A stretch of 13,091 nucleotides of DNA from Christensenellaceae bacterium. GTDB taxonomy: Bacteria; Bacillota; Clostridia; Christensenellales; Borkfalkiaceae. Of this stretch, positions 1 through 7,439 are shown piece after piece; position 1 is the first letter of the stretch, and every line of letters starts with the position of its first letter. The stretch is taken from the NCBI GenBank assembly GCA_016295005.1, contig JAEDMA010000034.1, forward strand, positions 1 to 13,091, given 5' to 3'. The notes below the pieces were generated by a model. That model was not told the origin of the DNA. It made no database searches and saw only the letters and a list, made by a program, of their open reading frames with translations. Position numbers and translations under genes: made by a program.

Positions 1-7
1 TTTCCTT

Positions 8-30
8 GAAAATGCGCTTCGCGCGCTTTC
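8..30. repeat. Imperfect inverted repeat at the left edge
   Basis: GAAAATGCGC and GCGCGCTTTC form 10-base arms around TTC, with two mismatches. It lies beyond the ispE terminator, just after a TATAAT-like string on the minus strand (near 45-50). It may belong to the leader of the next gene off the left edge. There is no U-run on either strand to make it a terminator, and the function is unknown. Confidence 0.25.
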
Positions 31-66
31 AGATAAAACTTTAGATATTATAATTCACCGCATAAA

Positions 67-104
67 AATAGCCGTCCGCCCGAAAATTCGGGCGGACGGT
101 TTAC
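67..104 (-). terminator. Intrinsic terminator after ispE
   Basis: A perfect 13-bp GC-rich stem (arms 72-84 and 87-99) sits just after the ispE stop codon. On the minus strand it is followed by CTATTTTTATG, a U-rich run. The plus-strand side is also followed by T-rich sequence (TTTACTTTTT), so it may work in both directions. It closes the DUF3794-ispE transcript. Confidence 0.9.
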
Positions 105-110
105 TTTTTA

Positions 111-953
111 TCAAACCGTTTCGGTTTTTATAATGTTTTTTTTGTAGAACTTTTTTAATTGCCTGTAAGCAGAATCTCTCTTCTTTTCGTCGGAGAAAAT
201 CCCGTAAACCGCCGAACCGCTTCCGCTCATAAGCACGGCTTCGCAGTCGTACGCTTTCAGCGCCGCTTCGTTCGCGCCGATCTGGGCGTTAATGCTTTTT
301 GCAGATAAAGTCAAATCGTTTTTAAGCAGTTTATAGTTTATTTTCCCCGTTTTTAAAAACTCTTCTTTTACTATATCGGTAACGGGCGACGGAGTTTCTT
401 TGCGGTTATCGAAGTTTTCGTAACATTCTCTCGCTCCGACCCCTTGCTTTGCGGTGAGAACTATTACGTACTGCTTTTTAAGTTCGGGCAGTTTTTCTAC
501 CCTTTCTCCCCTGCCGCTTATCTCGCAGAAACCGCCTTCTAATAAAAAGTTTACGTCGCTGCCGAGCGAAGAAGCAAGGCATTCTAAATCGTCCTGCGTT
601 TCGTAGAGTTCGTTCATAGCTTTAAGAGCGCCCGCTATATCCGCCGAAGACCCTCCGAGACCCGCGCTTTCGGGAATTCTTTTTATTAAAGTGATGTCCG
701 CGCCGAACGTTTTATGTTTTTTCATAAAAGCGGCAACCGCGATATACGCGTTGTTTTTTTCGCGCGGAACGTTCAACTTATTCCCCTTGATTTTAAGGGT
801 TACCTTATAATCGTTTCTCCTTTTTATTATAAGGTCGTCGTAAATTCCGATCGTGCTTACAAGCGATTTTATAGGGTGATATTTTTCTTTTTTCTGCCAC
901 ACGTCAAGCGTTAAATTCACTTTCGCGTAACATTTTATCTTAAGAGTGTTCAT
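111..953 (-). CDS. ispE: 4-diphosphocytidyl-2-C-methyl-D-erythritol kinase
   Basis: IspE phosphorylates CDP-methylerythritol with ATP in the MEP (non-mevalonate) isoprenoid pathway, in the cytoplasm. The 280-residue protein has the GHMP-kinase layout and normal family length. The substrate-site segment AKVNLTLDV is at residues 10-18, the glycine-rich ATP loop PESAGLGGSSADIAGAL at 94-110 (D105 fits the catalytic Asp position), LGSDVNFLLEGG at 130-141, and the C-terminal GHMP motif MSGSGSAVYGIF near 243-254. The usual DGYH after the first motif reads EKYH. The ATG start lies 6 bases after the stop of the upstream DUF3794 gene with no obvious Shine-Dalgarno site, so it is probably translated by coupling. 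In Bacillus subtilis ispE lies close to veg, and that neighbourhood is preserved here. Confidence 0.95.
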   Translation of the reverse strand: MNTLKIKCYAKVNLTLDVWQKKEKYHPIKSLVSTIGIYDDLIIKRRNDYKVTLKIKGNKLNVPREKNNAYIAVAAFMKKHKTFGADITLIKRIPESAGLGGSSADIAGALKAMNELYETQDDLECLASSLGSDVNFLLEGGFCEISGRGERVEKLPELKKQYVIVLTAKQGVGARECYENFDNRKETPSPVTDIVKEEFLKTGKINYKLLKNDLTLSAKSINAQIGANEAALKAYDCEAVLMSGSGSAVYGIFSDEKKRDSAYRQLKKFYKKNIIKTETV

Positions 954-959
954 AATTTT

Positions 960-2456
960 TTAATTTTGCCTGTAAATTACTATCCTTTCTTTACCCGTCA
1001 ACGGGAATTGCAAATCTTTATTCGTGGCGATGAGTTCGTCTGGGCAGACGTTAAGCCGTTTGGAAAGCGACCACAACTCTTCCCCTTGCGTGGAAAGATA
1101 TACGCTTATAGGGCAGGTTTCCCTTTGCTTTTCTCCAAGGCATTCTATGTTTTTAACGTAGCGGACTCTTTCCGTTCTGCCCGTATATACCGTCATAACG
1201 ATAGTGGCGGAAACTTCGGCGTCTGTAACCGATATGATTTTAACGTTGCAATCGGTAACCGCGGCGCAGACTTCCGCTTTTCCTTCGCAAACGGTATCGG
1301 TAACGGACGTAAAGGGGAGTTCCGCGGTGACGGAATAGACCTTGCCTTCGTTCTCCCTTAAATATACCGGTACGGAAAAAATACCCGTAACGTTAAGTTT
1401 GCCGTCGGCGATTTCCGCGGAAACGATTTCCGTTCTTCCGCACCCCGTCGCCATAACCCGCGTACCCGCGGCGATTTCGCCTATATTTACCCTGCCGCTA
1501 ACGTTTTCGGTAACGGAAACGGGCGGACACGGTTTATACGCTTCGTAATAATCGGCAACCGTTTCCACTTCTTCCGTCGTGCTGAACGCATCGTTTATAA
1601 GTAAAGCGTTTTCTTTATAGAAGGCTTCCCCTTCGAATACTAAAACCGCCGAGAACCCGACCGCGCTTCTTCCCGTTTCGCCGTCGACGGAAACGTCGGT
1701 TTTAAAAGAGTTTTCTCTGACGGAAGCGACGGCGTCCATAGTCGGCATTGCTTCCTCACATTCTATTTCTACTCTAAACGGAATAATTTTGTTCTCTTTT
1801 ATTATATCGCTTTTTTCGATGTTTTGCAACATTTCGGCGGTCCACACGCATTCTCCGTCAACTATTATCGAGCCGACGCCGCACTGAACGGCGGTTACCG
1901 CCGCCGAAACGTTCTGCGAAAGCACTTCTTTTACCGAGTAATTGAGTTCGAATTCTTCGTCTAACGGATAAACGGTGGTTTTATACCCCGAACTTTTAAC
2001 TATTTCTTTTTCCTTTTTATCGAAAACCAACCCTTCGCAATCGGAGACGGCGAGAACTTCTTTACGGTTGACGATTTTTGCGGCAACCGCTATTTCCGCC
2101 GTAAGGGTTATAACGCCGCCTGACGAGTCGTAAGAGGTTTTTTCCGCGCGCGCGCAAATTCTCACGCGGGAATTTTCTTTAATATTCTCGTCGGAAAAGA
2201 TTCCTACGAAATCGGTTTTATACTCTTTCTTTCTGATTTCGTCGTTTTCCGTATAAATCAAATAAAAAATCGTTTTACCGCCATACCTGATTTTTCCGTC
2301 GGAAACTTCTTTTTCGGTAACGGCGACGAACGACGCGACGTCTATGACTTTAACGTCGTCGGGATTTATATCCGTTTTTACTTCCGTTTTCAATTTGTCC
2401 GACAGCGTTTGTTCTTCCGCCTGATATTTTAACTGTTCGAATACGGGCTCTTTCAA
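960..2456 (-). CDS. SPOCS/DUF3794 repeats with C-terminal LysM domain
   Basis: This protein of about 498 residues has no signal peptide. It looks like three beta-rich SPOCS (DUF3794) units at roughly 30-135, 175-285 and 325-435, then a LysM domain in the last 45-50 residues (EELWSLSKRLNVCPDELIATN, then a short strand). The combination recalls SpoVID/SafA-type spore-envelope proteins, but that is family inference; proteins of this type are often annotated only by domain. A start at 2471 is unlikely, because that TTG is part of the string TTGGAGGAAAA, which is itself a strong ribosome site. The TTG at 2456 lies 8 bases after GGAGG and is preferred. The gene follows the veg terminator, so it probably has its own promoter in 2472-2520, but I could not define one. 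It is 6 bases from ispE. Confidence 0.85.
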   Translation of the reverse strand: MKEPVFEQLKYQAEEQTLSDKLKTEVKTDINPDDVKVIDVASFVAVTEKEVSDGKIRYGGKTIFYLIYTENDEIRKKEYKTDFVGIFSDENIKENSRVRICARAEKTSYDSSGGVITLTAEIAVAAKIVNRKEVLAVSDCEGLVFDKKEKEIVKSSGYKTTVYPLDEEFELNYSVKEVLSQNVSAAVTAVQCGVGSIIVDGECVWTAEMLQNIEKSDIIKENKIIPFRVEIECEEAMPTMDAVASVRENSFKTDVSVDGETGRSAVGFSAVLVFEGEAFYKENALLINDAFSTTEEVETVADYYEAYKPCPPVSVTENVSGRVNIGEIAAGTRVMATGCGRTEIVSAEIADGKLNVTGIFSVPVYLRENEGKVYSVTAELPFTSVTDTVCEGKAEVCAAVTDCNVKIISVTDAEVSATIVMTVYTGRTERVRYVKNIECLGEKQRETCPISVYLSTQGEELWSLSKRLNVCPDELIATNKDLQFPLTGKERIVIYRQN

Positions 2457-2520
2457 TTTATTTTCCTCCAAAAAATAACTATCATTACATTTTATATTTT
2501 GAAGGTCCCAAATATTCTCA

Positions 2521-2555
2521 AAAAAAAATAAAAGCGCAAAATTTACGCTTTTATT
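2521..2555 (-). terminator. Intrinsic terminator overlapping the veg stop codon
   Basis: The 10-bp perfect arms AATAAAAGCG (2527-2536) and CGCTTTTATT (2546-2555) enclose a 9-base loop. On the minus strand the stem runs straight into a run of eight T. The right arm contains the veg stop codon (2551-2553). It should end the zinc-ribbon/veg transcript and isolate DUF3794-ispE, at least partly. Confidence 0.85.
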
Positions 2556-2796
2556 CGGCTATTTCGTTAAGTTTAACTTTTCCGCACAAGTATTCCGAAT
2601 AGGAATAAGAAGTTTTCCCTTTAAAGCTTTTATCAAAGGGAGTAACGGTAAACAGCGCGGGATATACCCCCGACAGTTTTCCGTTAAAAGTTACGAATTT
2701 GTTTCTTCCGAGATTCAACGTTACTTCCACGCTTTTTTCGCTTAACCGCTTTACGGTTTCCTTTACCTGACTTATCGTTAACGAACTTTTAATCAT
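2551..2796 (-). CDS. veg: Veg family protein
   Basis: A small protein of 81 residues with the Veg pattern: an N-terminal helix (SQVKETVKRLSEKSVEV), the basic strand TLNLGRNKFVTFNGKLSGVYPALFTV in two parts, and the end SYSYSEYLCGKVKL, which matches the family's SYSYADILTETVEL. B. subtilis Veg is linked to biofilm gene control through SinR and is strongly expressed; whether that role holds here is unknown. The ATG at 2796 gives the normal family length. An upstream in-frame ATG at 2829 would add 11 residues (MKSVFCGNNFT), but its AAAAAGG is only one base away, too close for a usual ribosome site. Neither start has a good Shine-Dalgarno site, so coupling to the upstream zinc-ribbon gene is likely. 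Confidence 0.85.
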   Translation of the reverse strand: MIKSSLTISQVKETVKRLSEKSVEVTLNLGRNKFVTFNGKLSGVYPALFTVTPFDKSFKGKTSYSYSEYLCGKVKLNEIAE

Positions 2797-2835
2797 AGTA
2801 AAATTATTGCCGCAAAAAACGGATTTCATACCTTT

Positions 2836-3372
2836 TTATTCGTCTTTGGAATCGAAGTCGTCGTCCTCGTCGTCTTCCTCATCTTCTTCGTCTTCTTCTT
2901 CGAAATCTTTTTCGTCGATTTCGGGAATATCGAAGTCGTCCGGTTCGTCGTCTACGGGTTCTACTTCTTCCTCTTCTTCTTCGGGTTCGTCGTCGTCTTT
3001 AAACATTTCGTCGTCTTCTTCTTCGGCGAGTTTGTTTAACGATATCATTTCTTCGGAATTGTTTTCGTCATCTTCATCTTCGGTGTTGTCGAGGAAGTTC
3101 TTCCATTCTTCGTCTTTATCTATATCGACCTGATCTTTTTTGAAGTCGGATTCTTCCGCGCATTTCGCGCACATCTGCTCGCCCGGTTTGATATAGTTTT
3201 GGCGGCAAACGGGGCACAAAATCATCTCCTCTTCTTGATCGTCGTCGTCATCTACTGCGAAAACGAGTTGCGGACCTTTTTTAAGTTCTGCTTTGCATAC
3301 GTCGCAATATTCTTCGCCTCTTTTGATCCAGTTGAGATCGCATCTGGGGCATTTGATATAATCACCCGGCAT
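2836..3372 (-). CDS. Double zinc-ribbon protein with acidic C-terminal tail
   Basis: I do not recognise a named family. The 178-residue protein has two zinc-binding modules with identical spacing: C8-x2-C11 with C23-x2-C26, and C53-x2-C56 with C68-x2-C71. Each contains a similar core (NWIKRGEEYC and NYIKPGEQMC), so they look like an internal duplication. They are joined by an acidic stretch (DDDDDQEEE, 41-49). From about residue 75 to the end the chain is overwhelmingly Asp/Glu and probably disordered, broken by a few hydrophobic patches (EEWKNFLD, MISLNKLAEE, FDIPEIDEKDF). The layout recalls acidic-tailed proteins that touch RNA polymerase or nucleic-acid proteins, such as the delta subunit, but that is only analogy. 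The ATG at 3372 has GGAG 7 bases upstream. It is the first gene after a strong promoter and lies directly before veg. Confidence 0.85.
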   Translation of the reverse strand: MPGDYIKCPRCDLNWIKRGEEYCDVCKAELKKGPQLVFAVDDDDDQEEEMILCPVCRQNYIKPGEQMCAKCAEESDFKKDQVDIDKDEEWKNFLDNTEDEDDENNSEEMISLNKLAEEEDDEMFKDDDEPEEEEEEVEPVDDEPDDFDIPEIDEKDFEEEDEEDEEDDEDDDFDSKDE

Positions 3373-3412
3373 ATTCTATCTCCATTTAGCGTATCATATA
3401 TATATTTTGCCG

Positions 3413-3437
3413 AAAGCAAAAAAGTTACTTTTGCTTT
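3413..3437 (-). repeat. Inverted repeat at the transcript start of the zinc-ribbon/veg unit
   Basis: The 9-bp perfect arms AAAGCAAAA (3413-3421) and TTTTGCTTT (3429-3437) enclose a 7-base loop. It lies immediately downstream of the -10 box, at roughly +4 to +28 of the predicted transcript. It could be a DNA operator or a 5' stabilising hairpin. The minus-strand sequence after it (CGGCAAAATATA) is not a U-run, so a terminator is unlikely. Confidence 0.55.
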
Positions 3438-3447
3438 ATGCTGCTAT

Positions 3448-3476
3448 ATTATATCCACCTAAACGCAATTTGTAAA
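3448..3476 (-). promoter_or_regulatory. Sigma-A promoter for zinc-ribbon/veg
   Basis: Minus strand: -35 TTTACA (3471-3476), a 17-bp spacer and a perfect -10 TATAAT (3448-3453). The predicted start is near 3441, giving a leader of about 70 bases to the ATG at 3372. This is the best promoter match in the window and implies high basal expression. There is no convincing terminator between the yolD stop (3505) and this promoter, so read-through from the pst operon may add to it. Confidence 0.8.
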
Positions 3477-3504
3477 CTGTTTTTAATACCGTTTTTACAC
3501 TATT

Positions 3505-3852
3505 TTAAATTTTTTTTACTATTTTTATATCGTAAATATCTTCTACGGGTATATCTTCTTTTTTTCCGTGCGAATCGGTTACCGAGATTATCCCTTTGCT
3601 AAAATCGACGGCCGTTTTACCCGCCGCCTTAAAATACTTATCTTTGCGATAAAATACCGTTTCCGTTTCGTCACCCTTTTTTATTTCGCATAAAATTGCC
3701 GAAATCTCTTTCGCACGGTCTTCGGTAACTTCTTTTTTATCGGTTTTTTCAAGTTCGGCTTCTTTCGCCCTTAACGCTTCGTGAAGCCCTTTAAGAGCAT
3801 CGAACGGGGCGAACTGCGCCGCTCGTTCAATTCTCGGCATCTTCGATCTCAC
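3505..3852 (-). CDS. YolD-like protein
   Basis: A YolD-like family member of 115 residues. The signature is PRIERAAQFAPFDALKGLHEAL near the N-terminus, followed by a charged helix, then a strand-rich C-terminal half with a glycine turn (FSKGIISVTDSHGKKEDIPVEDIYDI). YolD-like proteins are usually encoded beside Y-family polymerases in Firmicutes (uvrX-yolD, yqjW-yqjX) and have been proposed to act like UmuD. The gene overlaps the polymerase by 26 bases if the GTG at 3852 is used (AGGGGG lies 8 bases upstream), or by 14 bases from the ATG at 3840 (GGTGAG lies 7 bases upstream). Both starts have a ribosome site. It is the last gene of the pst transcript, and no strong terminator follows. Confidence 0.85.
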   Translation of the reverse strand: MRSKMPRIERAAQFAPFDALKGLHEALRAKEAELEKTDKKEVTEDRAKEISAILCEIKKGDETETVFYRKDKYFKAAGKTAVDFSKGIISVTDSHGKKEDIPVEDIYDIKIVKKI

Positions 3853-5107
3853 CGTTATGACCCCCTATCATCTTGTTTCTTTCCCTTGCGGTGGCTTTTT
3901 CGCCGTAATCTCTGCCACGTAGTATGGCGTTTTTTCCGTACTTTTCTTTTATACCCATAACGCTTTTCGTAAGTTCCGCTTCCTTTTCTTCCCGCTTAAA
4001 ATCGGTGAAAAAATCGAAACTTACCACGCTTCCCGAATAAAGTTCGGCAAAATCGTACCCGATTCTTCTTATCGGTCTGAACTTATCGACGTTGTTATCG
4101 AAAAATTCTTCGGCTTTTACCGCTATTTTTGAATACAGGTTGGTTTGCGAACCTATATGCACCGTTCCCTTTTCCCCGTCGCCGCGTAAATCCCCGTACC
4201 CTATATAAATATGAATAAGGTCGGTCGTGGCGTTTTCCTTTACTAATCTATAACAGCCTTCTTCTATCATTTCTTTTAAGACGACTTTCGCGTCCTTAAA
4301 CTCGTAATTGCAAGGAAGAATCTGCGAAGAAGATATGCTGTGCGATTTTCTTTTATAATTTTTTATGTCTTGCATAAGGCAGGATTCTCTGCCCCACGCG
4401 TGATCGATTAAAATTTCCGCGTTTTTGCCGAATTCTTTATATAAAAGGTTTTCGTCCGTTTCGGTAATGCCCTTCATATCGGTTACGCCGAACTTTTTAA
4501 GCCGTTCTTCCGTACCCGTGGAAATTTGCCAGAAATCGGTTATGGGGCGGTGATTCCACAGTTCTTTTATAAACTTTTCTTCGGTAAGCCAACCTATTTT
4601 ATCGGGCGATTTTTTCGCCGTAAGGTCTAACGCTATTTTGGCGAGATAAAGATTCGTTCCTATCCCCGCGCTGGACGGAATGTGCAACTTTTCGTTTATT
4701 TCGTCCATAAGCATTTTTACGAACTCTTTCGCCCGCATATTCATTATTTTAAGGTAATCGGTGGCGTCGATGAAACTTTCGTCTATAGAATAAACGTGGA
4801 TATCGCTTTTATCGATATATTTAAGGTATATCCCGTAAATTTCCGCGGCGTACTCTATATACTTTTTCATACGCGGTTTTGCGACAATATAATCGATATT
4901 TTTGGGTATTTCGAACAGTCTGCACCTGTTTTTAACCCCTAAAGCCTTTAAAGCGGGAGAAACCGCAAGACAAATGGTTTTGTCCGTGCGGTTTTCGTCT
5001 GCTACTACTAAACGCGTGGTCATCGCGTCAAGCCCCCTTTCCGCGCATTCTACCGACGCGAAAAAGGATTTCATATCGATTACAAAATATACCCTGTTTT
5101 TTTCCAT
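3827..5107 (-). CDS. Y-family DNA polymerase (UvrX/YqjW-type)
   Basis: A translesion polymerase of 426 residues. The metal-binding Asp is in FVIDMKSFFASVE (D11), with the paired catalytic residues in VYSIDESFID (D109, E110). F16 sits at the usual steric-gate position. The finger/palm motif SAGIGTNLYLAK follows at about 146-157, then a helix-hairpin-helix-like region and a little-finger domain. VSFDFF near 363-368 falls where a beta-clamp motif normally sits. The C-terminus has the GGH seen in the UvrX/UmuC-like group. The upstream in-frame TTG at 5110 is less likely than the ATG at 5107, which shares its A with the phoR stop (TGATG). There is no good Shine-Dalgarno site, so translation is probably coupled to phoR. 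All catalytic residues I checked are present. Its yolD partner follows with an overlap. Confidence 0.92.
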   Translation of the reverse strand: MEKNRVYFVIDMKSFFASVECAERGLDAMTTRLVVADENRTDKTICLAVSPALKALGVKNRCRLFEIPKNIDYIVAKPRMKKYIEYAAEIYGIYLKYIDKSDIHVYSIDESFIDATDYLKIMNMRAKEFVKMLMDEINEKLHIPSSAGIGTNLYLAKIALDLTAKKSPDKIGWLTEEKFIKELWNHRPITDFWQISTGTEERLKKFGVTDMKGITETDENLLYKEFGKNAEILIDHAWGRESCLMQDIKNYKRKSHSISSSQILPCNYEFKDAKVVLKEMIEEGCYRLVKENATTDLIHIYIGYGDLRGDGEKGTVHIGSQTNLYSKIAVKAEEFFDNNVDKFRPIRRIGYDFAELYSGSVVSFDFFTDFKREEKEAELTKSVMGIKEKYGKNAILRGRDYGEKATARERNKMIGGHNGEIEDAEN

Positions 5108-6768
5108 CAACCGTTAAAAATTACCTTTATAGTCGTTCCCGCGCCGAGTCCGGACTTAATTTCCAGATCGGCAGAGTAAAGCGAGCAAACGTGCTTTACG
5201 ATAGATAATCCTAAACCCGTGCCGCCCGTTTCTCTCGAACGGGATTTATTCACCCTGTAAAACCTTTCGAAAATACGGTTAAGGTCTTTTTCTTCTATGC
5301 CTATGCCGTTGTCTTCCACCGTGAAAATCACTTTGCCGCCGTAACTTTTCACCGTCGCTTTGACGTATCCCCCGTTGTTATTGTATCTTACGGCGTTTTC
5401 CATAAGATTTTTAACGAGTTCCTCGGCGTGTTCTTTTTCCATTTCCACGGTTCCTTCGCCTTCGACGGTAACCGTTATGTCTTTTTTATCCGAAAGAGCC
5501 GAAAGATTTTCTTTTACTTCCGCGGCGACTTTTACTAAGTCTACCTTTTCTTTGACGGGTTCTTTTTCCGCTTCCAGTTCGGAAAGTTTAAGCATATCGT
5601 TTATAAGGTTTATGAGTCTCGTTATCTGCCCGTCGATTTTAAAGGAAAGTTCTTTCGTTTCTTCTTCTTTCGTCTTTAACGAAATTATCTCGTTAAACCC
5701 TTTTATCGCGGTGAGCGGCGTTTTCAGTTCGTGCGAAGCGTTGGCGAAAAATTCGCTTCTCATAACTTCGCCGTTTTTCATTGCCGTCACGTCGGAAAGC
5801 ACGACGATTTTAAATCCCTTTTCCAGATTTTTAAGGGATACCATATAATACTTGCCGTCGATTTCCGTCTGGAAACAACCGTTTTTACCGTCTTTAAGGA
5901 ATTCGCTTACCGAATCGTTGAATGCGGCGTTTTCCGTTAAAACGGAATAATTTTTGCCTTCCGCTACGGAAATTCCGAAAATTTCTTTGGCGACGTTATT
6001 TATCAGGTTTATTGTTTTATCTTCGGAAATAACGATTATTCCGTCCGAAACGTTGTTTAATATATAATCGAGTTTATTTCTGTCGTCGCTTTCTTTTTTT
6101 ATGCTGCTCTGAAGTTTTTCTCCTATTCCGTTTATCTCGGAAATCACGTCGTTTACTTCTTTATCATAAGAATCCGCGTTGATTTTCTCAAAGTTTCCTT
6201 CGTTTACCGACATTAACCCGTATTTAATGCTTTTTATAGGTTTAATGAGTTCGTTGGTCGCAAAAATGCTTGCCGCAAAGGAGATTACGAGCGCCGCCGC
6301 AAGGACCAAAATCATTATGGGAACGGTTTTCGTCGTATATTCGTTTACGCTCTCTACGGGTATCGCCACGCGGACGAACACGTAAGACGATCCGGTGTTT
6401 ACTTTCAACGCGTAATAAACCAAATCTTTTTTAAGCGAACTGCTGTATCTTTTAATAACTTCGGGCGTACCTGAAAGGGCTTTTTCTATTTCTTCTCTGT
6501 TAGTATGGAAAGACCCCACGACGGAGTCGTCTTCGCTATCGGCGATTACCTTAAAAGTATCGTCGATAACGGTTACTCTTATACCTTTCGGCACGTTTTC
6601 GGTGATTTTATCGTCGTAATTAGCGGCGTAAATTTCCGTGAGTCTTATTATTTCCTTCTCCGCTTCTTCGTAATGAGAATTTTTATTTATCGAAATGCCC
6701 GATGCGAATACCGCTATAAGCGAAAGGGCTATTATTATAATATTAAAAATTACGATTTTATTTTTCAT
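5107..6768 (-). CDS. phoR: Phosphate-regulon sensor histidine kinase PhoR
   Basis: A membrane sensor kinase of 553 residues. TM1 is at about 5-24, with an extracytoplasmic sensor of about 120 residues (25-147, a Cache/PAS-like fold by pattern). TM2 is at about 149-170, HAMP at 171-225 and a cytoplasmic PAS domain at about 230-330. The HisKA motif FFANASHELKTPLTAIKGF carries H346. The ATPase domain has its N-box near N458, DNGIG at 486-490, FERFYR at 500-505 and GTGLGL at 516-521. All catalytic motifs look intact. PhoR autophosphorylates at H346 and passes phosphate to PhoB. Its ATG overlaps the phoB stop by 4 bases (ATGA), and its own stop overlaps the polymerase start. The large sensor resembles Bacillus PhoR more than the short E. 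coli type. Confidence 0.93.
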   Translation of the reverse strand: MKNKIVIFNIIIIALSLIAVFASGISINKNSHYEEAEKEIIRLTEIYAANYDDKITENVPKGIRVTVIDDTFKVIADSEDDSVVGSFHTNREEIEKALSGTPEVIKRYSSSLKKDLVYYALKVNTGSSYVFVRVAIPVESVNEYTTKTVPIMILVLAAALVISFAASIFATNELIKPIKSIKYGLMSVNEGNFEKINADSYDKEVNDVISEINGIGEKLQSSIKKESDDRNKLDYILNNVSDGIIVISEDKTINLINNVAKEIFGISVAEGKNYSVLTENAAFNDSVSEFLKDGKNGCFQTEIDGKYYMVSLKNLEKGFKIVVLSDVTAMKNGEVMRSEFFANASHELKTPLTAIKGFNEIISLKTKEEETKELSFKIDGQITRLINLINDMLKLSELEAEKEPVKEKVDLVKVAAEVKENLSALSDKKDITVTVEGEGTVEMEKEHAEELVKNLMENAVRYNNNGGYVKATVKSYGGKVIFTVEDNGIGIEEKDLNRIFERFYRVNKSRSRETGGTGLGLSIVKHVCSLYSADLEIKSGLGAGTTIKVIFNG

Positions 6769-7427
6769 TTTAACATATATCCCACGCCCCTTACGGTAGC
6801 GATTTGCGTTTCCGCCCCCGCAAGAAGTTTTCGAAGGTCTCCTATATGAATATCCAAGGTTCTCGTTTCGCCGTAGTTTTCTCCCCAGACTTTGTCTAAA
6901 AGGGTATCTCTTTTAACTACTTTTTCCGAATTCAGAAGAAGAATTTTCAACAATTCGTACTGTTTAAGGGTAAGCGGCGTTTCTTTTCCGCAAACGGTGA
7001 CCGTTCGGGTAGATTCGTCCATTGAAACGTCTTTATAAGTTATTTTATCTTTCTTTCCTTCCGATTTGCGTAGTTTGGCGTTTATTCTGGCAACGAGTTC
7101 CAAGACGCCGAAAGGTTTACAAAGATAATCGTCCGCGCCGAGATTTAATCCCTTTACTCTGTCTATCTCGGTGGTTTTTGCCGAAACCATAATTACGGGC
7201 AGATTTTCGGTAGAAGAATCGCTTCTTATTTTTCCGAGAATCCCGTAGCCGTCCACGCCGTCAAGCATTACGTCTAACAGCAACAGGTCGGGAATTCTTT
7301 CTTTCAGCGCCGAAAACAATTCTTCGGAGCAACTGAAGCATTTAACCTGAAATTCCGCGCCGCTTAAAGCGTAGGAATACACGTCGCGTATGGATTCTTC
7401 GTCGTCTACTGCGTAAATAAGTTTCAT
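6765..7427 (-). CDS. phoB: Phosphate-regulon response regulator PhoB/PhoP
   Basis: An OmpR/PhoB-type regulator of 220 residues. The receiver is complete: acidic pair D8/D9, phospho-acceptor D52 in LLLLDVML, S82 at the switch Thr/Ser position and K104 in CKPF. The winged-helix domain covers about 128-220, with recognition region RDTLLDKVWGENYGETRTLDIHIGDLR (172-198) and wing TVRGVGYML. The ATG has AGGAG five bases upstream (TATAA spacer). It follows phoU by 12 bases and overlaps phoR by 4. Together with the Pho box before pstS this predicts positive autoregulation under phosphate limitation. In many bacteria phoB-phoR is a separate unit; here it sits inside the pst operon after phoU. Its intact receiver contrasts with the Spo0A receiver in this window. 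Confidence 0.94.
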   Translation of the reverse strand: MKLIYAVDDEESIRDVYSYALSGAEFQVKCFSCSEELFSALKERIPDLLLLDVMLDGVDGYGILGKIRSDSSTENLPVIMVSAKTTEIDRVKGLNLGADDYLCKPFGVLELVARINAKLRKSEGKKDKITYKDVSMDESTRTVTVCGKETPLTLKQYELLKILLLNSEKVVKRDTLLDKVWGENYGETRTLDIHIGDLRKLLAGAETQIATVRGVGYMLK

Positions 7428-7439
7428 TTATAACTCCTG

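Noticed and set aside
2807..3133. Plus-strand open frame encoding a serine-rich protein
   Set aside because: It is the antisense of the Asp/Glu codons in the acidic tail of the zinc-ribbon gene; the low-complexity serine runs follow from GAA/GAC repeats on the other strand.
3477..3504. Possible terminator after yolD
   Set aside because: Only a GTAAA/TTTAC pairing with a long loop is available and no GC-rich stem precedes a U-run, so I do not call a terminator.
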